From positions 103,044-167,043 of the forward strand of contig NZ_JBQHTM010000001.1 in the NCBI RefSeq assembly GCF_052065695.1: a stretch of DNA of 64,000 nt. The letters run 5' to 3'. The position numbers and the translations under genes are program-made. Position 1 is the first letter of the stretch; each line of letters begins with the position of its first letter. This DNA is from Intestinimonas sp052065695. Lineage in GTDB: Bacteria > Bacillota > Clostridia > Oscillospirales > Oscillospiraceae. Below are positions 26,718 through 35,714 of this stretch, in pieces. Below the pieces are notes generated by a model. That model had not been told where the DNA came from. It searched no databases and saw nothing but the letters and a program-made list of their open reading frames with translations.

Positions 26718-27740
26718 GTGAAATTACTGACATTCGCGGTACCCTGCTATAATTCCGGGGCCTATATGGAACACTGCATCCAGACCCTGCTGGAGGGCGG
26801 GGAGGATGTGGAGATCATCCTCATCGACGATGGCTCCAAGGACAACACCGGTGCCATCGCCGACCGTTACGCGGCGGAGTACCCCACCATTGTCAAGGCG
26901 GTCCACCAGGAGAACGGCGGCCACGGCGAGGGTGTCAACCAGGGACTGCGCCGGGCCACCGGCCTCTACTACAAGGTAGTGGACTCCGACGACTGGGCCG
27001 ACGTGGACGCTCTGAAAAAGGTCGTTGACAAGCTGCGGGAGTTCTCTCAGATGGAGAAGCCCGTGGACCTGCTGGTGTGCAACTACGTCTATGAGCACGT
27101 GGAGGACAATACCCAGAAGGTCATGCGCTACGCCAACGTATTCCCCCGGGAGAAGGTCTTTACCTGGGAGGAGATCGGCCGATTCCGGCCCTCCCAGTAC
27201 CTGCTGATGCACTCGGTGTTCTACCGCACCCAGCTGCTGCGGGACTGCGGCCTGGAGCTGCCCAAGCACACCTTCTATGTGGACAACATCTTCGTCTATC
27301 AGCCCCTCCCCTTTGTGGAGACCCTCTACTACATGGACCTGGACTTCTACCGCTACTTCATCGGCCGGGCTGACCAGAGCGTCAACGAGCAGGTGATGGT
27401 CAAGCGGGTGGACCAGCAGGTCCGGGTGACCAAGCTTATGATCGAGGCCCACGACCTCCGGAAGGTGGCGGCCCAGCATCGCCGCCTGAGCCGGTATATG
27501 TTCAACTACCTGGCCATGATGATGACCATCTCCTCCATCTTCCTTCTCATCGACGGCTCACCTGCCGCCCTGGGGAAGAAGACCGAGCTGTGGGAATACA
27601 TGCGCACGGTGGACCCGGGCATCTATCACAAGATGAAATACCGGGCCATTTCCGCTGTGAGCAATTTCCCGGGCTATCAGGGGCGCAAGCTCTCCGTGAG
27701 CCTGTACCGTCTGGCCCGGCGGATATACAAGTTCAACTGA
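26718..27740 (+). CDS. Glycosyltransferase family 2
   Basis: 340 residues from GTG 26718, with CAGGAGCGG just upstream; the earlier in-frame start lies inside glf. The GT-A fold motifs FAVPCYNSGAYMEHC, IILIDDGSKDNTGAIA and VVDSDDWAD (the metal-binding D-x-D) are present. It transfers a nucleotide-sugar residue, and the position after glf suggests a galactofuranose-containing surface polymer. There is no membrane segment in the catalytic part, and the C-terminus is basic. Confidence 0.93.
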   Translation: MKLLTFAVPCYNSGAYMEHCIQTLLEGGEDVEIILIDDGSKDNTGAIADRYAAEYPTIVKAVHQENGGHGEGVNQGLRRATGLYYKVVDSDDWADVDALKKVVDKLREFSQMEKPVDLLVCNYVYEHVEDNTQKVMRYANVFPREKVFTWEEIGRFRPSQYLLMHSVFYRTQLLRDCGLELPKHTFYVDNIFVYQPLPFVETLYYMDLDFYRYFIGRADQSVNEQVMVKRVDQQVRVTKLMIEAHDLRKVAAQHRRLSRYMFNYLAMMMTISSIFLLIDGSPAALGKKTELWEYMRTVDPGIYHKMKYRAISAVSNFPGYQGRKLSVSLYRLARRIYKFN

Positions 27741-27750
27741 CGTAAGGCAG

Positions 27751-27783
27751 AGAGCGCGGCCCAGTCACGGGCCGCGCTCTTTC
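27751..27783 (+). terminator. Terminator after the glf-GT2 pair
   Basis: A 12-bp perfect stem, AGAGCGCGGCCC at 27751-27762 with GGGCCGCGCTCT at 27769-27780, and a six-base loop. The T tract is short. Confidence 0.8.
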
Positions 27784-27812
27784 AAAGAAAATGTGGGGAA
27801 GGAGGAGTGGGT

Positions 27813-28328
27813 ATGTCGCCCTGGCTGATTGTGTTTCTGGCGCTGCTGGGCGGCGGACTGGTGCTGGCCGCCGTCTTCTACTGGACCGCCCGCCGGCGGG
27901 ATCTGGTCCGGCGACCGGTGGAAAAGCAGGTGGGCTACGGCGCCCGGAAGGTCCTGCTCATCTACCAGCCCTCCAACCGGGGCAGAAACCACGCCATCGC
28001 CTGGGCCCTGGCCCGAGCCCTTGCCAAGGCGGGCCACACCGTCACCCTCAACTACCCCTCCCCGGTACTCAGCTACGATCCCCAGAGCTACGACCTGCTC
28101 GTCTTCGGCGGCAGCGTCTATATGGGGGAGGTGGGCCGGCCACTGAAGAACTACCTCTCTTCCCTGCACTTTCAGGGAAAGCAGGTCCTCCTCTTTGTGG
28201 TGGGTGACCTGGAGCAGTCTCCAGAGCTGGCGGGGCTGCGTCTGTGTGTTCCCGAGGGGAACCAGATCCGCTCCATCAAGATTCGACCGGGGGAAGAAAA
28301 GAAGCTCTGCCAGTTTGCCCTGGGATGA
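27813..28328 (+). CDS. Membrane-anchored flavodoxin-like protein
   Basis: 171 residues. A single N-terminal membrane segment (about 4-25) precedes a soluble domain starting KVLLIYQPSNRGRNHAIAW, which replaces the T/S-x-T-G-x-T phosphate loop of classical flavodoxins, and continuing with YDLLVFGGSVYMGEV. The FMN loop is therefore atypical, and cofactor binding is uncertain. GGAAGGAGGAG precedes ATG 27813. It is followed by a YheO-type regulator gene 100 bases later. Confidence 0.75.
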   Translation: MSPWLIVFLALLGGGLVLAAVFYWTARRRDLVRRPVEKQVGYGARKVLLIYQPSNRGRNHAIAWALARALAKAGHTVTLNYPSPVLSYDPQSYDLLVFGGSVYMGEVGRPLKNYLSSLHFQGKQVLLFVVGDLEQSPELAGLRLCVPEGNQIRSIKIRPGEEKKLCQFALG

Positions 28329-28430
28329 GGCCTTGCATTTTCCACAGCCTGTGGGTAAAATAATGTCTGCCAATGTCTGGTGCAGAACATGCCCCGGTGC
28401 CGGGGCGGAAAGGAGGGCGGGCAGTCCGCC

Positions 28431-29072
28431 ATGACCCGCGAGGAAGCCTTTGAATTTTTGGACCGGGCGGCCCAGGGCATCGCTGAGATGTTCGGGTCCT
28501 CCTGTGAGACCCTGGTCCACGACATGGGGGTGCCCAGCCACCCCATTTTGAGCATTTACAACGGCCACGTCTCCGGCCGCACCGTGGGCTCCACCCTGGA
28601 CATCCTGGGTACCGACCGGGAGCTGGAGCCGGAGGCCCGGACCAGCGATCAGGTCAACCTGTACGCCACCACCCCATCCGGGGCCCAGATCAAGTCCTCC
28701 ACCTTCCACCTCATCGGGGAGGACTACAACCTGGCCCTGGGCATCAATTTTGATTACACCTCCCTGGTGTACGCCAACCGCATCCTGGTGGACCTGATGA
28801 GCGCCGAGGCCGACCTGAAGACGGCCCTGTGGCAGGGGGGCGACAGCGCCCTCAGCGACCTCTTCGACGAGTGTCTGGCCGCTCTGGGCAAGCCGGTGGA
28901 CGCCCTGGGCAAGGCCGACCGACTCAAGCTGGTGGCCATGCTGGAGCAGAAAAACGCCTTCTCCTACCGCAAGAGCGTACCCTTCGTCTCCCGTCGCCTG
29001 GGGGTGAGCCGATACACGGTCTACAAGTACCTGGACGAGCTGACCAGGAAGGACGGAGAAGAGAGCCAATAA
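28431..29072 (+). CDS. YheO-like PAS/HTH transcriptional regulator
   Basis: 213 residues. The N-terminal YheO-like PAS domain (about 10-120) contains ETLVHDMG and a glycine-rich LGI core, and the C-terminal HTH_22 domain (about 150-205) has FSYRKSVPFVSRRLGVSRYT followed by VYKYLDEL. This DNA-binding family is widespread, with a few members linked to amino acid metabolism. It lies 48 bases before a dipeptidase gene, which may be its target. Confidence 0.88.
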   Translation: MTREEAFEFLDRAAQGIAEMFGSSCETLVHDMGVPSHPILSIYNGHVSGRTVGSTLDILGTDRELEPEARTSDQVNLYATTPSGAQIKSSTFHLIGEDYNLALGINFDYTSLVYANRILVDLMSAEADLKTALWQGGDSALSDLFDECLAALGKPVDALGKADRLKLVAMLEQKNAFSYRKSVPFVSRRLGVSRYTVYKYLDELTRKDGEESQ

Positions 29073-29119
29073 GACAACGGACGGAGGGAAGCCCCTCCGC
29101 TGGAAAGGAAGGATCAGCA

Positions 29120-30532
29120 ATGTATCAGGAAAAGATTGAAGCCTATTGGAGCGACCCTGCCCGGGAGCGGGAGCTGGTGGCCGCCATCTCCCGGCTGGTG
29201 GCTGTGAAGAGCGTGAAGGGGGAGGCCGAGCCCGGCAAGCCCTTCGGCGCCGGCCCCGCCGCCGCCCTGGACGAGGCCCTGAAGCTCTGCGCCGAGCTGG
29301 GCTTCACCACCACCGACTACGACCACTATGTGGGCCTGGCCGACCTCAACGACCAGGAGACCCGTCTCCACATCCTGGGCCACCTGGACGTGGTGGGGGA
29401 GGGCTCCGGCTGGTCCACCGATCCCTACACCTGTGTGGAAAAGGACGGCATGCTCTACGGCCGGGGTGTCAGCGACGACAAGGGCCCCGTGGTGTGCGCC
29501 CTGCTGGCCATGAAGGCCGTCCGGGACCTGGGGCTGCCCCTCACCGCCAACGTGCGGATGATCCTGGGCACCGACGAGGAGAGCGGCTCCGAGGACATCG
29601 CCTACTATTACAGCAAGGAGCCCTACGCCCCCTATGCCTTCACTCCCGACGCCGACTTCCCTGTCATCAACATCGAGAAGGGCCACTATCACCCTGACTT
29701 CGGCGCCCAGTGGGAGCAGAGTTCCGCCCTGCCCCGAGTGGCGGCTATGACCGGCGGTTTCCGCACCAACGTGGTGCCCCCGGAGGCCGAGGCCATGGTG
29801 CTGGGGATCTTCCCCGTCGACGTCCAGGCCCTCTGCGACGCCGTGTCCGCCCGTACCGGCGCCGTCTTTACCGTCAATGGCTCCGCCAGCGGCTGCCATA
29901 TCCACTGCGCCGGAAAGAACGCCCACGCCGCCTCTCCCGACGACGGCATCAACGCCATCGCCGCCCTGCTGGAGGTCCTGGCCGGTCTGGAGCTGGCCGA
30001 CTGCGGCTCCACCAAGGCTATCAAGGCCATGTACCAGCTGTTCCCCTTCGGCGATAACCGGGGCAAGGCTTTGGGCATCGCCCAGGAGGACGCCGAGTCC
30101 GGCCCCCTCACCCTGAACCTGGCCATCATGAAGCTCACCGAGACCGGCTTTACCGCCAAGTTTGACGTGCGCTTCCCCCTGTGCGCCAATGAGGAAAACT
30201 GCAAGAAGGCCTGCGAGGCCAGCTTTGCCGCCCACGGCATCGCCGTCACCGGCTCCCCTGATATGACCACCGTCCACTGTGTGGAGGCTGGCTCTCCTCT
30301 GGTGCAGACCCTGCTGAACTGCTACTCCACCTATACCGGGGTGGAGGACCCCAAACCCATCGCCATCGGCGGCGGCACCTACGTCCACGACATCCCCGGC
30401 GGCGTGGCCTTCGGCTGCGACTTCCCCGGCTTTGACCCCAAAATGCATGCCGCCGATGAGCAGGCCAGCATCAAAAACCTTCTCCTCTCCTGCAAGATCT
30501 TCACCCAGGCCATCGCGGAGCTGTGCCGGTGA
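29120..30532 (+). CDS. Sapep family Mn2+-dependent dipeptidase (M20)
   Basis: 470 residues, typical for PepV/Sapep enzymes. The M20 metal-site motifs are visible: ILGHLDVVGEG, GRGVSDDKGP and GTDEESGSEDI, with the C-terminal His in PKMHAADEQ. It hydrolyses dipeptides, some with unusual side chains, in the cytoplasm. ATG 29120 with GGAAGGAT upstream is chosen; the longer frame overlaps the regulator gene. The stop overlaps the lipoprotein start (GTGA). Confidence 0.95.
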   Translation: MYQEKIEAYWSDPARERELVAAISRLVAVKSVKGEAEPGKPFGAGPAAALDEALKLCAELGFTTTDYDHYVGLADLNDQETRLHILGHLDVVGEGSGWSTDPYTCVEKDGMLYGRGVSDDKGPVVCALLAMKAVRDLGLPLTANVRMILGTDEESGSEDIAYYYSKEPYAPYAFTPDADFPVINIEKGHYHPDFGAQWEQSSALPRVAAMTGGFRTNVVPPEAEAMVLGIFPVDVQALCDAVSARTGAVFTVNGSASGCHIHCAGKNAHAASPDDGINAIAALLEVLAGLELADCGSTKAIKAMYQLFPFGDNRGKALGIAQEDAESGPLTLNLAIMKLTETGFTAKFDVRFPLCANEENCKKACEASFAAHGIAVTGSPDMTTVHCVEAGSPLVQTLLNCYSTYTGVEDPKPIAIGGGTYVHDIPGGVAFGCDFPGFDPKMHAADEQASIKNLLLSCKIFTQAIAELCR

Positions 30533-31230
30533 GAGGGCCTGTCATCCGCCGCTGGGGCGCCGTCGGAGCGGCCCTGGTGCTGGTCCTGTCCCTGAGTGCC
30601 TGCCAGGGGGAGACCATGACTGCCTTTGACGCCACCGCCTATGTGCAGGGGGTGCTGAACGAAACCTACAAGGGCACCTGGGACAATGCCTTTCTGGATC
30701 TAGTGGACCTGACCGACGGTGAGGCCCAGGACGCCTATGAGGCCTCCCTGAAGGAGGAGTATAAGCGCTTTGCCTACCAGTTTGACCTCAACGACAGCCT
30801 CCTCACCGAGGAGACCCGTCAGTCCGCCCTGGACCTGCTGGCCGAGGTGTCGGCCAAGGCCCGGTACACCGTCCAGCAGGCGGTGGCCCTGGACGACACC
30901 CGGTACGCCGTGGAGGTGTCGGTGCGGCCCATGGACCTCTTTATCCAGGTCCGGGAGGACGCCCTGGCCGACTTCCAGACTCAGTTTACCGAGCAGTACA
31001 CCGACGTGGACCTGGACGGTTTGTCGGAGGAAGAGCGGACGAACCTGGTGACCGAGTACGAAAATGCCTGGGCCAACGGCATCGTGGAGCTGTGCCAGAG
31101 CCGGATGGGGCTTATGGGCTATGGGGATGTGGAGAGCATTCTGGTGATGGTGGCCCCTGACGACGACGGACTCTACACCATGGGCGACAACGACTTTTCT
31201 AATCTCTCCGCCCTGATCCTGCCCTACTGA
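30529..31230 (+). CDS. Putative lipoprotein
   Basis: 233 residues from GTG 30529, overlapping the dipeptidase stop. It has a signal peptide with lipobox LSLSAC near residues 20-25, so it is probably lipid-anchored outside the membrane. The body is acidic (many Asp and Glu) and has no domain I recognise, though DUF5105-type lipoproteins share this layout. It may be co-translated with the dipeptidase. Confidence 0.75.
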   Translation: MRGPVIRRWGAVGAALVLVLSLSACQGETMTAFDATAYVQGVLNETYKGTWDNAFLDLVDLTDGEAQDAYEASLKEEYKRFAYQFDLNDSLLTEETRQSALDLLAEVSAKARYTVQQAVALDDTRYAVEVSVRPMDLFIQVREDALADFQTQFTEQYTDVDLDGLSEEERTNLVTEYENAWANGIVELCQSRMGLMGYGDVESILVMVAPDDDGLYTMGDNDFSNLSALILPY

Positions 31231-31239
31231 AACCCAACA

Positions 31240-31279
31240 AAAACGGCCGCGCCGTATCAAAGGCGCGGCCGTTTTGTCT
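31240..31279. terminator. Bidirectional terminator between the lipoprotein gene and thiC
   Basis: AAAACGGCCGCGCC at 31240-31253 pairs with GGCGCGGCCGTTTT at 31262-31275. The flanking A and T runs allow termination in both directions of the convergent genes. Confidence 0.9.
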
Positions 31280-31286
31280 GTCCTGT

Positions 31287-32594
31287 TTACAGAATGTCGA
31301 TGTGCTCTCCGCTGAGGGCCTTGTTCATGGAGCGGACGGCGCAGAACTTGCCGCACATGGAGCAGGTGTCGTCGTGCTCGGGGGAGCGGTCATCCCGGAT
31401 GGCCTTGGCGGTCTCCGGGTCCAGGGCACAGGCCCACTGCCCCTCCCAGTCCAGCTTCTGCCGGGCCTCGGCCATCTTGTCGTCCATCTCCCGGGCGCCC
31501 CGGATGCCCTTAGCGATGTCGGCGGCGTGGGCGGCGATCTTGGAGGCGATGATACCCTGCTTTACGTCCTCCAGGTTGGGGAGGGCCAGGTGCTCGGCGG
31601 GGGTGACGTAGCACAGGAAGGCGGCGCCGCTCATGGCGGCCATGGCCCCGCCGATGGCGGCGGTAATGTGGTCGTAGCCGGGGGCGATGTCGGTGACCAG
31701 GGGCCCCAGCACATAGAAGGGGGCGCCCATGCAGATGGTCTGCTGGACCTTCATGTTGGCGGCGATCTGGTCCATGGGCACGTGGCCGGGGCCCTCCACC
31801 ATGACCTGCACGTCCTTCTCCCAGGCCCGTTTGGTGAGCTCGCCCAGCCGTACCAGCTCCTCGATCTGGCACACGTCGGTGGCGTCGGCCAGGCAACCGG
31901 GCCGGCAGGCGTCGCCCAGGGAGATGGTCACGTCGTACTCCCGGCAGATGTCCAGAATCTCGTCGTAATATTCGTAGAAGGGGTTCTCCTCACCGGTCAT
32001 GCACATCCAGGCAAAGACCAGGGAGCCGCCCCGGGAGACGATATTCATCTTCCGCTTGTGCTTGCGGATCTGGTCGATGGTTTTCCGGGTGATGCCGCAG
32101 TGGAGGGTGACGAAGTCCACCCCGTCCTGGGCGTGGAGCCGGATGACGTCGATGAAGTCCTGGGCGGTGAGGGTGTCCAGGTCCCGCTGGTAGTGGATGA
32201 CGCTGTCGTACACCGGCACAGTGCCGATCATGGCGGGGCACTCGCCGGTGAGCTTGCGGCGGAAGGGCTGGGTGTTGCCGTGGCTGGAGAGGTCCATGAT
32301 GGCCTCGGCGCCCATGTTCACGGCGGACATCACCTTCTGCATCTCCACGTCGTAGTCCTTGCAGTCCCGGGAGACGCCCAGGTTGACGTTGATCTTGGTG
32401 CGCAGCATGGAGCCCACGCCCTGGGGGTCCAGGCAGGTGTGGAGGCGGTTGGCGGGGATGACGACCTTGCCGGCGGCCACCAGGGGGAGAAGCTCTTCCA
32501 CGGTCATCCGCTCCTTTTTGGACACCGCCTCCAGCTCCGGGGTGACGATGCCCTTCCGGGCGGCTTCCATCTGCGTGGCATAGTTTCGTTCCAT
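31287..32594 (-). CDS. thiC: Phosphomethylpyrimidine synthase ThiC
   Basis: 435 residues, the short clostridial form. It converts aminoimidazole ribotide to HMP phosphate by radical SAM chemistry. Family blocks include NVNLGVSRDC, VMVEGPGHVPM and the C-terminal cluster motif CSMCGKFC at residues 411-418. The cysteine spacing is C-x2-C-x3-C. ATG 32594 (MERNYATQ) has AAGGAAG at suitable spacing; an in-frame ATG two codons upstream (32600) is too close to it. It is the last gene of the thi operon. Confidence 0.97.
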   Translation of the reverse strand: MERNYATQMEAARKGIVTPELEAVSKKERMTVEELLPLVAAGKVVIPANRLHTCLDPQGVGSMLRTKINVNLGVSRDCKDYDVEMQKVMSAVNMGAEAIMDLSSHGNTQPFRRKLTGECPAMIGTVPVYDSVIHYQRDLDTLTAQDFIDVIRLHAQDGVDFVTLHCGITRKTIDQIRKHKRKMNIVSRGGSLVFAWMCMTGEENPFYEYYDEILDICREYDVTISLGDACRPGCLADATDVCQIEELVRLGELTKRAWEKDVQVMVEGPGHVPMDQIAANMKVQQTICMGAPFYVLGPLVTDIAPGYDHITAAIGGAMAAMSGAAFLCYVTPAEHLALPNLEDVKQGIIASKIAAHAADIAKGIRGAREMDDKMAEARQKLDWEGQWACALDPETAKAIRDDRSPEHDDTCSMCGKFCAVRSMNKALSGEHIDIL

Positions 32595-32620
32595 GGTCAT
32601 GTACTTCCTTTCGTATCCAG

Positions 32621-33424
32621 TCAGAATGTATCGGCGTATTCGCCGGAGACCGCGAAGGCGTGGTTCATGGGTCCGCTGCCCCTGCCCAGGTCCAGCATGG
32701 CCCCCAGGGCGCCGGAGAGGTAGCCCTTGGCCTCCCGGACTGCCCTCTCCAGGTCCTTGCCCTTGGCCAGGTTGGAGGCGATGGCGGAGGAGAGGGTGCA
32801 GCCGGTGCCGTGGGTGTTGGGGTTGTCGATGCGCCGTCCTCGGAACCATTTGACCCCGGAGGGCTGCCAAAGGCAGTCGTTGGCGGTGCTCACCTGGTGT
32901 CCCCCCTTGCACAGCACGGCGCAGCCGTAGGTAGAGCCGATGGCCGCGGCGGCCGCCTCCATGTCGGACTCGGAGGAGATGGACATGCCGGAGAGGACCT
33001 CCGCCTCGGGGATGTTGGGGGTGAGGACCTCGGCCAGGGGGAGCAGCTCCGCCTTCAGGGTGGAGACCGCCTCCTCCGACAGCACCCGGGCGCCGCTGGT
33101 GGCCACCATCACCGGGTCCACCACGATGTGGGGGGGGCGGTACTGGGCCAGCACCCGGGCGATGACCCGGATGAGGGGGGCGGAGGAGACCATCCCCACC
33201 TTCACCGCCTGGGGCGGGATGTCGGTAAAGATACTTTCCAGCTGCTGCGCGAAAAAGTCGGGCGGGACTTCCAGAATGCCTGTGACGCCGGTGGTGTTCT
33301 GGGCGGTCAGGGCCGTGATGACGCTCATGGCGTACACGCCGTGGACGGTCATGGTCTTGATGTCTGCCTGGATACCGGCGCCTCCGCTGGGATCGCTCCC
33401 AGCGATCGTCAATGCTGTGACCAT
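32621..33424 (-). CDS. thiD: Bifunctional hydroxymethylpyrimidine kinase/phosphomethylpyrimidine kinase
   Basis: 267 residues. It phosphorylates HMP and HMP-P. The ribokinase-like motifs LTIAGSDPSGGAGIQADIKT near the start and NTHGTGCTLSSAIA near 210-223 (with the catalytic Asp/anion-hole region) identify ThiD. It lies between thiE (81 bases upstream) and thiC (26 bases downstream). Confidence 0.97.
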   Translation of the reverse strand: MVTALTIAGSDPSGGAGIQADIKTMTVHGVYAMSVITALTAQNTTGVTGILEVPPDFFAQQLESIFTDIPPQAVKVGMVSSAPLIRVIARVLAQYRPPHIVVDPVMVATSGARVLSEEAVSTLKAELLPLAEVLTPNIPEAEVLSGMSISSESDMEAAAAAIGSTYGCAVLCKGGHQVSTANDCLWQPSGVKWFRGRRIDNPNTHGTGCTLSSAIASNLAKGKDLERAVREAKGYLSGALGAMLDLGRGSGPMNHAFAVSGEYADTF

Positions 33425-33505
33425 AAGGATGCTCCTTTCAGCAGTGCCGTTTTGTTACGCGACGGAAGGTGGTGCCCCCGGTCCGCCGCGGTGGGTGAAT
33501 TTGTG

Positions 33506-34147
33506 TCAGCGGGCGGCCAGGTCGGCGGCCGTCCGCAGGGTGCGGGCGGCGGCGGTGAGGTCGCTCTGGGAGAAGATGGCGCTCACCACGGCGGCCCCGG
33601 CGATGCCGGTGCCGGCCAGGGTGGGCAGATTCTGGGCGTTGACGCCGCCGATGGCCACTACGGGAATGGACACGGCGGCACAGATGGCCTTTAAGGTGTC
33701 CGCCGAGGTGGGGACGGTGTCGGCCTTGGTGCCGGTGGGGAACATGGCCCCCACCCCCAGGTAGTCCGCCCCCTCTGCCTGGGCCCGGAGGGCCTCCTCC
33801 ACGGTGTGGGCGGTGGCCCCGAGAATACGGTCGGGACCCAGCAGGGTCCGGGCCTCGGGGAGGGGCAGGTCGTCCTGGCCCAGGTGGACCCCGTCGGCTC
33901 CGGCGGCCAGGGCGATATCCACCCGGTCGTTGATGAGGAGGGGGACCCTCCGGGCCCGGCACAGGGGGAGCAGGGTGCGGGCCAGGGCCAGGATCTCCCC
34001 GGCGGAGGCCTCCTTCTCCCGGAGCTGGAGGCAGGTGACGCCGCCCTCCAGGGCGGCCTCCACCGCCTGGGCCAGGGTGACCCCGGCGGGGAGGGCGCGG
34101 CGGTCGGTGACGGCGTAGAGCCGCAGGTCAGAGGGGGATAGCTTCAT
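33506..34147 (-). CDS. thiE: Thiamine phosphate synthase
   Basis: 213 residues. A TIM-barrel enzyme that joins HMP-PP to the thiazole phosphate. Motifs: LQLREKEASAGEI near residue 42, LINDRVDIALAAGADGVHLGQDDLP, and the phosphate loop VVAIGGVNAQN. The start overlaps thiM by 20 bases, so translation is coupled. The 81-base gap after it, before thiD, shows no other feature. Confidence 0.97.
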   Translation of the reverse strand: MKLSPSDLRLYAVTDRRALPAGVTLAQAVEAALEGGVTCLQLREKEASAGEILALARTLLPLCRARRVPLLINDRVDIALAAGADGVHLGQDDLPLPEARTLLGPDRILGATAHTVEEALRAQAEGADYLGVGAMFPTGTKADTVPTSADTLKAICAAVSIPVVAIGGVNAQNLPTLAGTGIAGAAVVSAIFSQSDLTAAARTLRTAADLAAR

Positions 34148-34955
34148 AGCGGGCTCCTTTCTCCAGCGCTTGGCCGGACAGGTGATAGATGGCGTCGATG
34201 ATGTGGCCCCGGTAGGCGGCGTTGCCGTCGCCGGGGGCCATCCGCGCCCAGGCCAGCTCGCCGGCCAGGCCCATGGCGCACACCGCCCCGAGGGCGGCCT
34301 CCAGGGGACTGTCTGGCCGGCCAGAGAGGAAGGCGGTGAGGAGGGCGGAGAGCTGGCAGCCGGTGCCGGTGACCCGGCCCATCTCGGGCCGGCCGTTGGA
34401 GACGGCGTAGCAGACGGCGCCGTCAGTGACCAGGTCCACGGCCCCGGTGACGGCCACCACCGCGTTCAGTTCCCGGGCCTGGGCGGCGATGCGGGGGGCG
34501 GCGGAGGAGAGGTTCTCCCGGGTGATCCGGTCGGCGGGGGCGGTGTCCACCCCGGCGCCGCCTCCCTCCCGGCCGGCCAGAGCGGCCAGCTCTGTGGGGT
34601 TGCAGCGGAGGACGGCGGGGCGGAGGGCCCGGGTCAGATCCCGGGCAGTCTGGGTGCGGAAGGTGCTACTCCCCGCCCCCACCGGGTCCAGCACCAGGGG
34701 GATGCCCTTGGCAGCGGCCGCCGCGCCGGCGGCGTACATGGCGGGGACGGAGGCGCTGTGGAGGGTACCCAGGTTGAGGCAGAGACCCCGGGCGGCCAGG
34801 GTGATCTCGGCGGCCTCCGCCGGGTCGTCGGCCATGACGGGCCGGGCGCCGATGGCCAGAAGGAGATTCGCCACGTCGTTGGCGGTGACATAGTTGGTGA
34901 TGCAGTGGATGAGGGGGACGGTCTCCCGCACCGCCTCCACAACGGCGCCGTCCAT
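34128..34955 (-). CDS. thiM: Hydroxyethylthiazole kinase
   Basis: 275 residues from ATG 34955. It salvages the thiazole alcohol by phosphorylation. Motifs: HCITNYVTANDVANLLLA, PLVLDPVGAGSS and RVTGTGCQLSAL, the catalytic/anion-hole segment. Longer frames run into thiW and are rejected. It supplies the thiazole phosphate that ThiE uses, which matters because no thiazole synthesis genes are found here. Confidence 0.96.
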   Translation of the reverse strand: MDGAVVEAVRETVPLIHCITNYVTANDVANLLLAIGARPVMADDPAEAAEITLAARGLCLNLGTLHSASVPAMYAAGAAAAAKGIPLVLDPVGAGSSTFRTQTARDLTRALRPAVLRCNPTELAALAGREGGGAGVDTAPADRITRENLSSAAPRIAAQARELNAVVAVTGAVDLVTDGAVCYAVSNGRPEMGRVTGTGCQLSALLTAFLSGRPDSPLEAALGAVCAMGLAGELAWARMAPGDGNAAYRGHIIDAIYHLSGQALEKGARYEAIPL

Positions 34956-34956
34956 A

Positions 34957-35481
34957 TCAGCCCTCCTGGGGCCGGCGGAGCTGCCAGGTCCGCAGCACCC
35001 CGGCCCGGTCCAGCACCCCCAGGGCGGCGCCGGCCAGGATGGCGCCGGCGGCGGTGGAGATGAGGAAGGGGACGATGTAGGCGTAGAAGGCGATGGCGGC
35101 GGGGTCCTTGCCCACCACCAGGATGGCCACGGGGTAGGCGCACAGGCCGCCCAGCACGGCGGTGCCGAAGACCTCAGCCAGGCAGGTGGGCAGCAGCCGG
35201 GGGAATTTGGCGTATACAAGGCCGCAGAGGAGGGCCCCCAGCATGCTGCCGGGGAAGGCCATGGGGGTGCCCAGGCTCAGCAGGTTGCGGATGAGGCTGG
35301 CGGCGAAGGCCACCCCCACGCCGTACCAGGGCCCCAGGCAGACGGCGCAGATGATGTTGACCATGTGCTGAACGGGGGCGCACTGGGAGCCCAGCACGGG
35401 GAAGGAGAAGAGGCTCCCCACCACGGCCACGGCGGTAAGCAGACCGGCGGCCGAGAGCTTTTTGACGCGGGTATGGTCCAT
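34957..35481 (-). CDS. thiW: Energy-coupling factor transporter S component ThiW
   Basis: 174 residues with five or six membrane segments and a basic C-terminus. The sequence GSQCAPVQHMVNIICAVCLG near residues 31-50 is typical of ThiW, the substrate-binding subunit predicted to import the thiazole precursor with a shared ECF module. It is the first gene of the TPP-controlled operon, one base before thiM. No ECF A or T subunits are in the window. Confidence 0.93.
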   Translation of the reverse strand: MDHTRVKKLSAAGLLTAVAVVGSLFSFPVLGSQCAPVQHMVNIICAVCLGPWYGVGVAFAASLIRNLLSLGTPMAFPGSMLGALLCGLVYAKFPRLLPTCLAEVFGTAVLGGLCAYPVAILVVGKDPAAIAFYAYIVPFLISTAAGAILAGAALGVLDRAGVLRTWQLRRPQEG

Positions 35482-35670
35482 GGATAACAGCTCCTTTTTC
35501 GGTTTTCCGGCGCATGGCGCGCCGGGCGGTCGAGGCTTGCTGGCCTCCTCTCACGCCGGAACACGGCTTCCCATCGCGGTCTTTGCCCGCGGCACAGGGC
35601 GCTCCCCCTCTGCCGCCATGCCCAAGGCTGAGCATGCTCACTGTCCTGCCCTCTCTCACCTCCGGAAAAC

Positions 35671-35704
35671 GAAAAAAACGGACGCGCCAACATGACGCGT
35701 CCGC
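35671..35704 (-). terminator. TPP-regulated terminator
   Basis: On the minus strand CGCGTCCG or longer... stem arms at 35703-35696 and 35686-35679 (CGGACGCG and its complement), followed by TTTTTTT (35678-35672). It lies downstream of the TPP aptamer and upstream of thiW, consistent with transcription-level control. Confidence 0.85.
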
Positions 35705-35714
35705 TTTCACCAAG

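Noticed and set aside
35482..35670. Small gene in the thi leader
   Set aside because: Frames there have no start with a ribosome site. It is the untranslated leader between the terminator and thiW.
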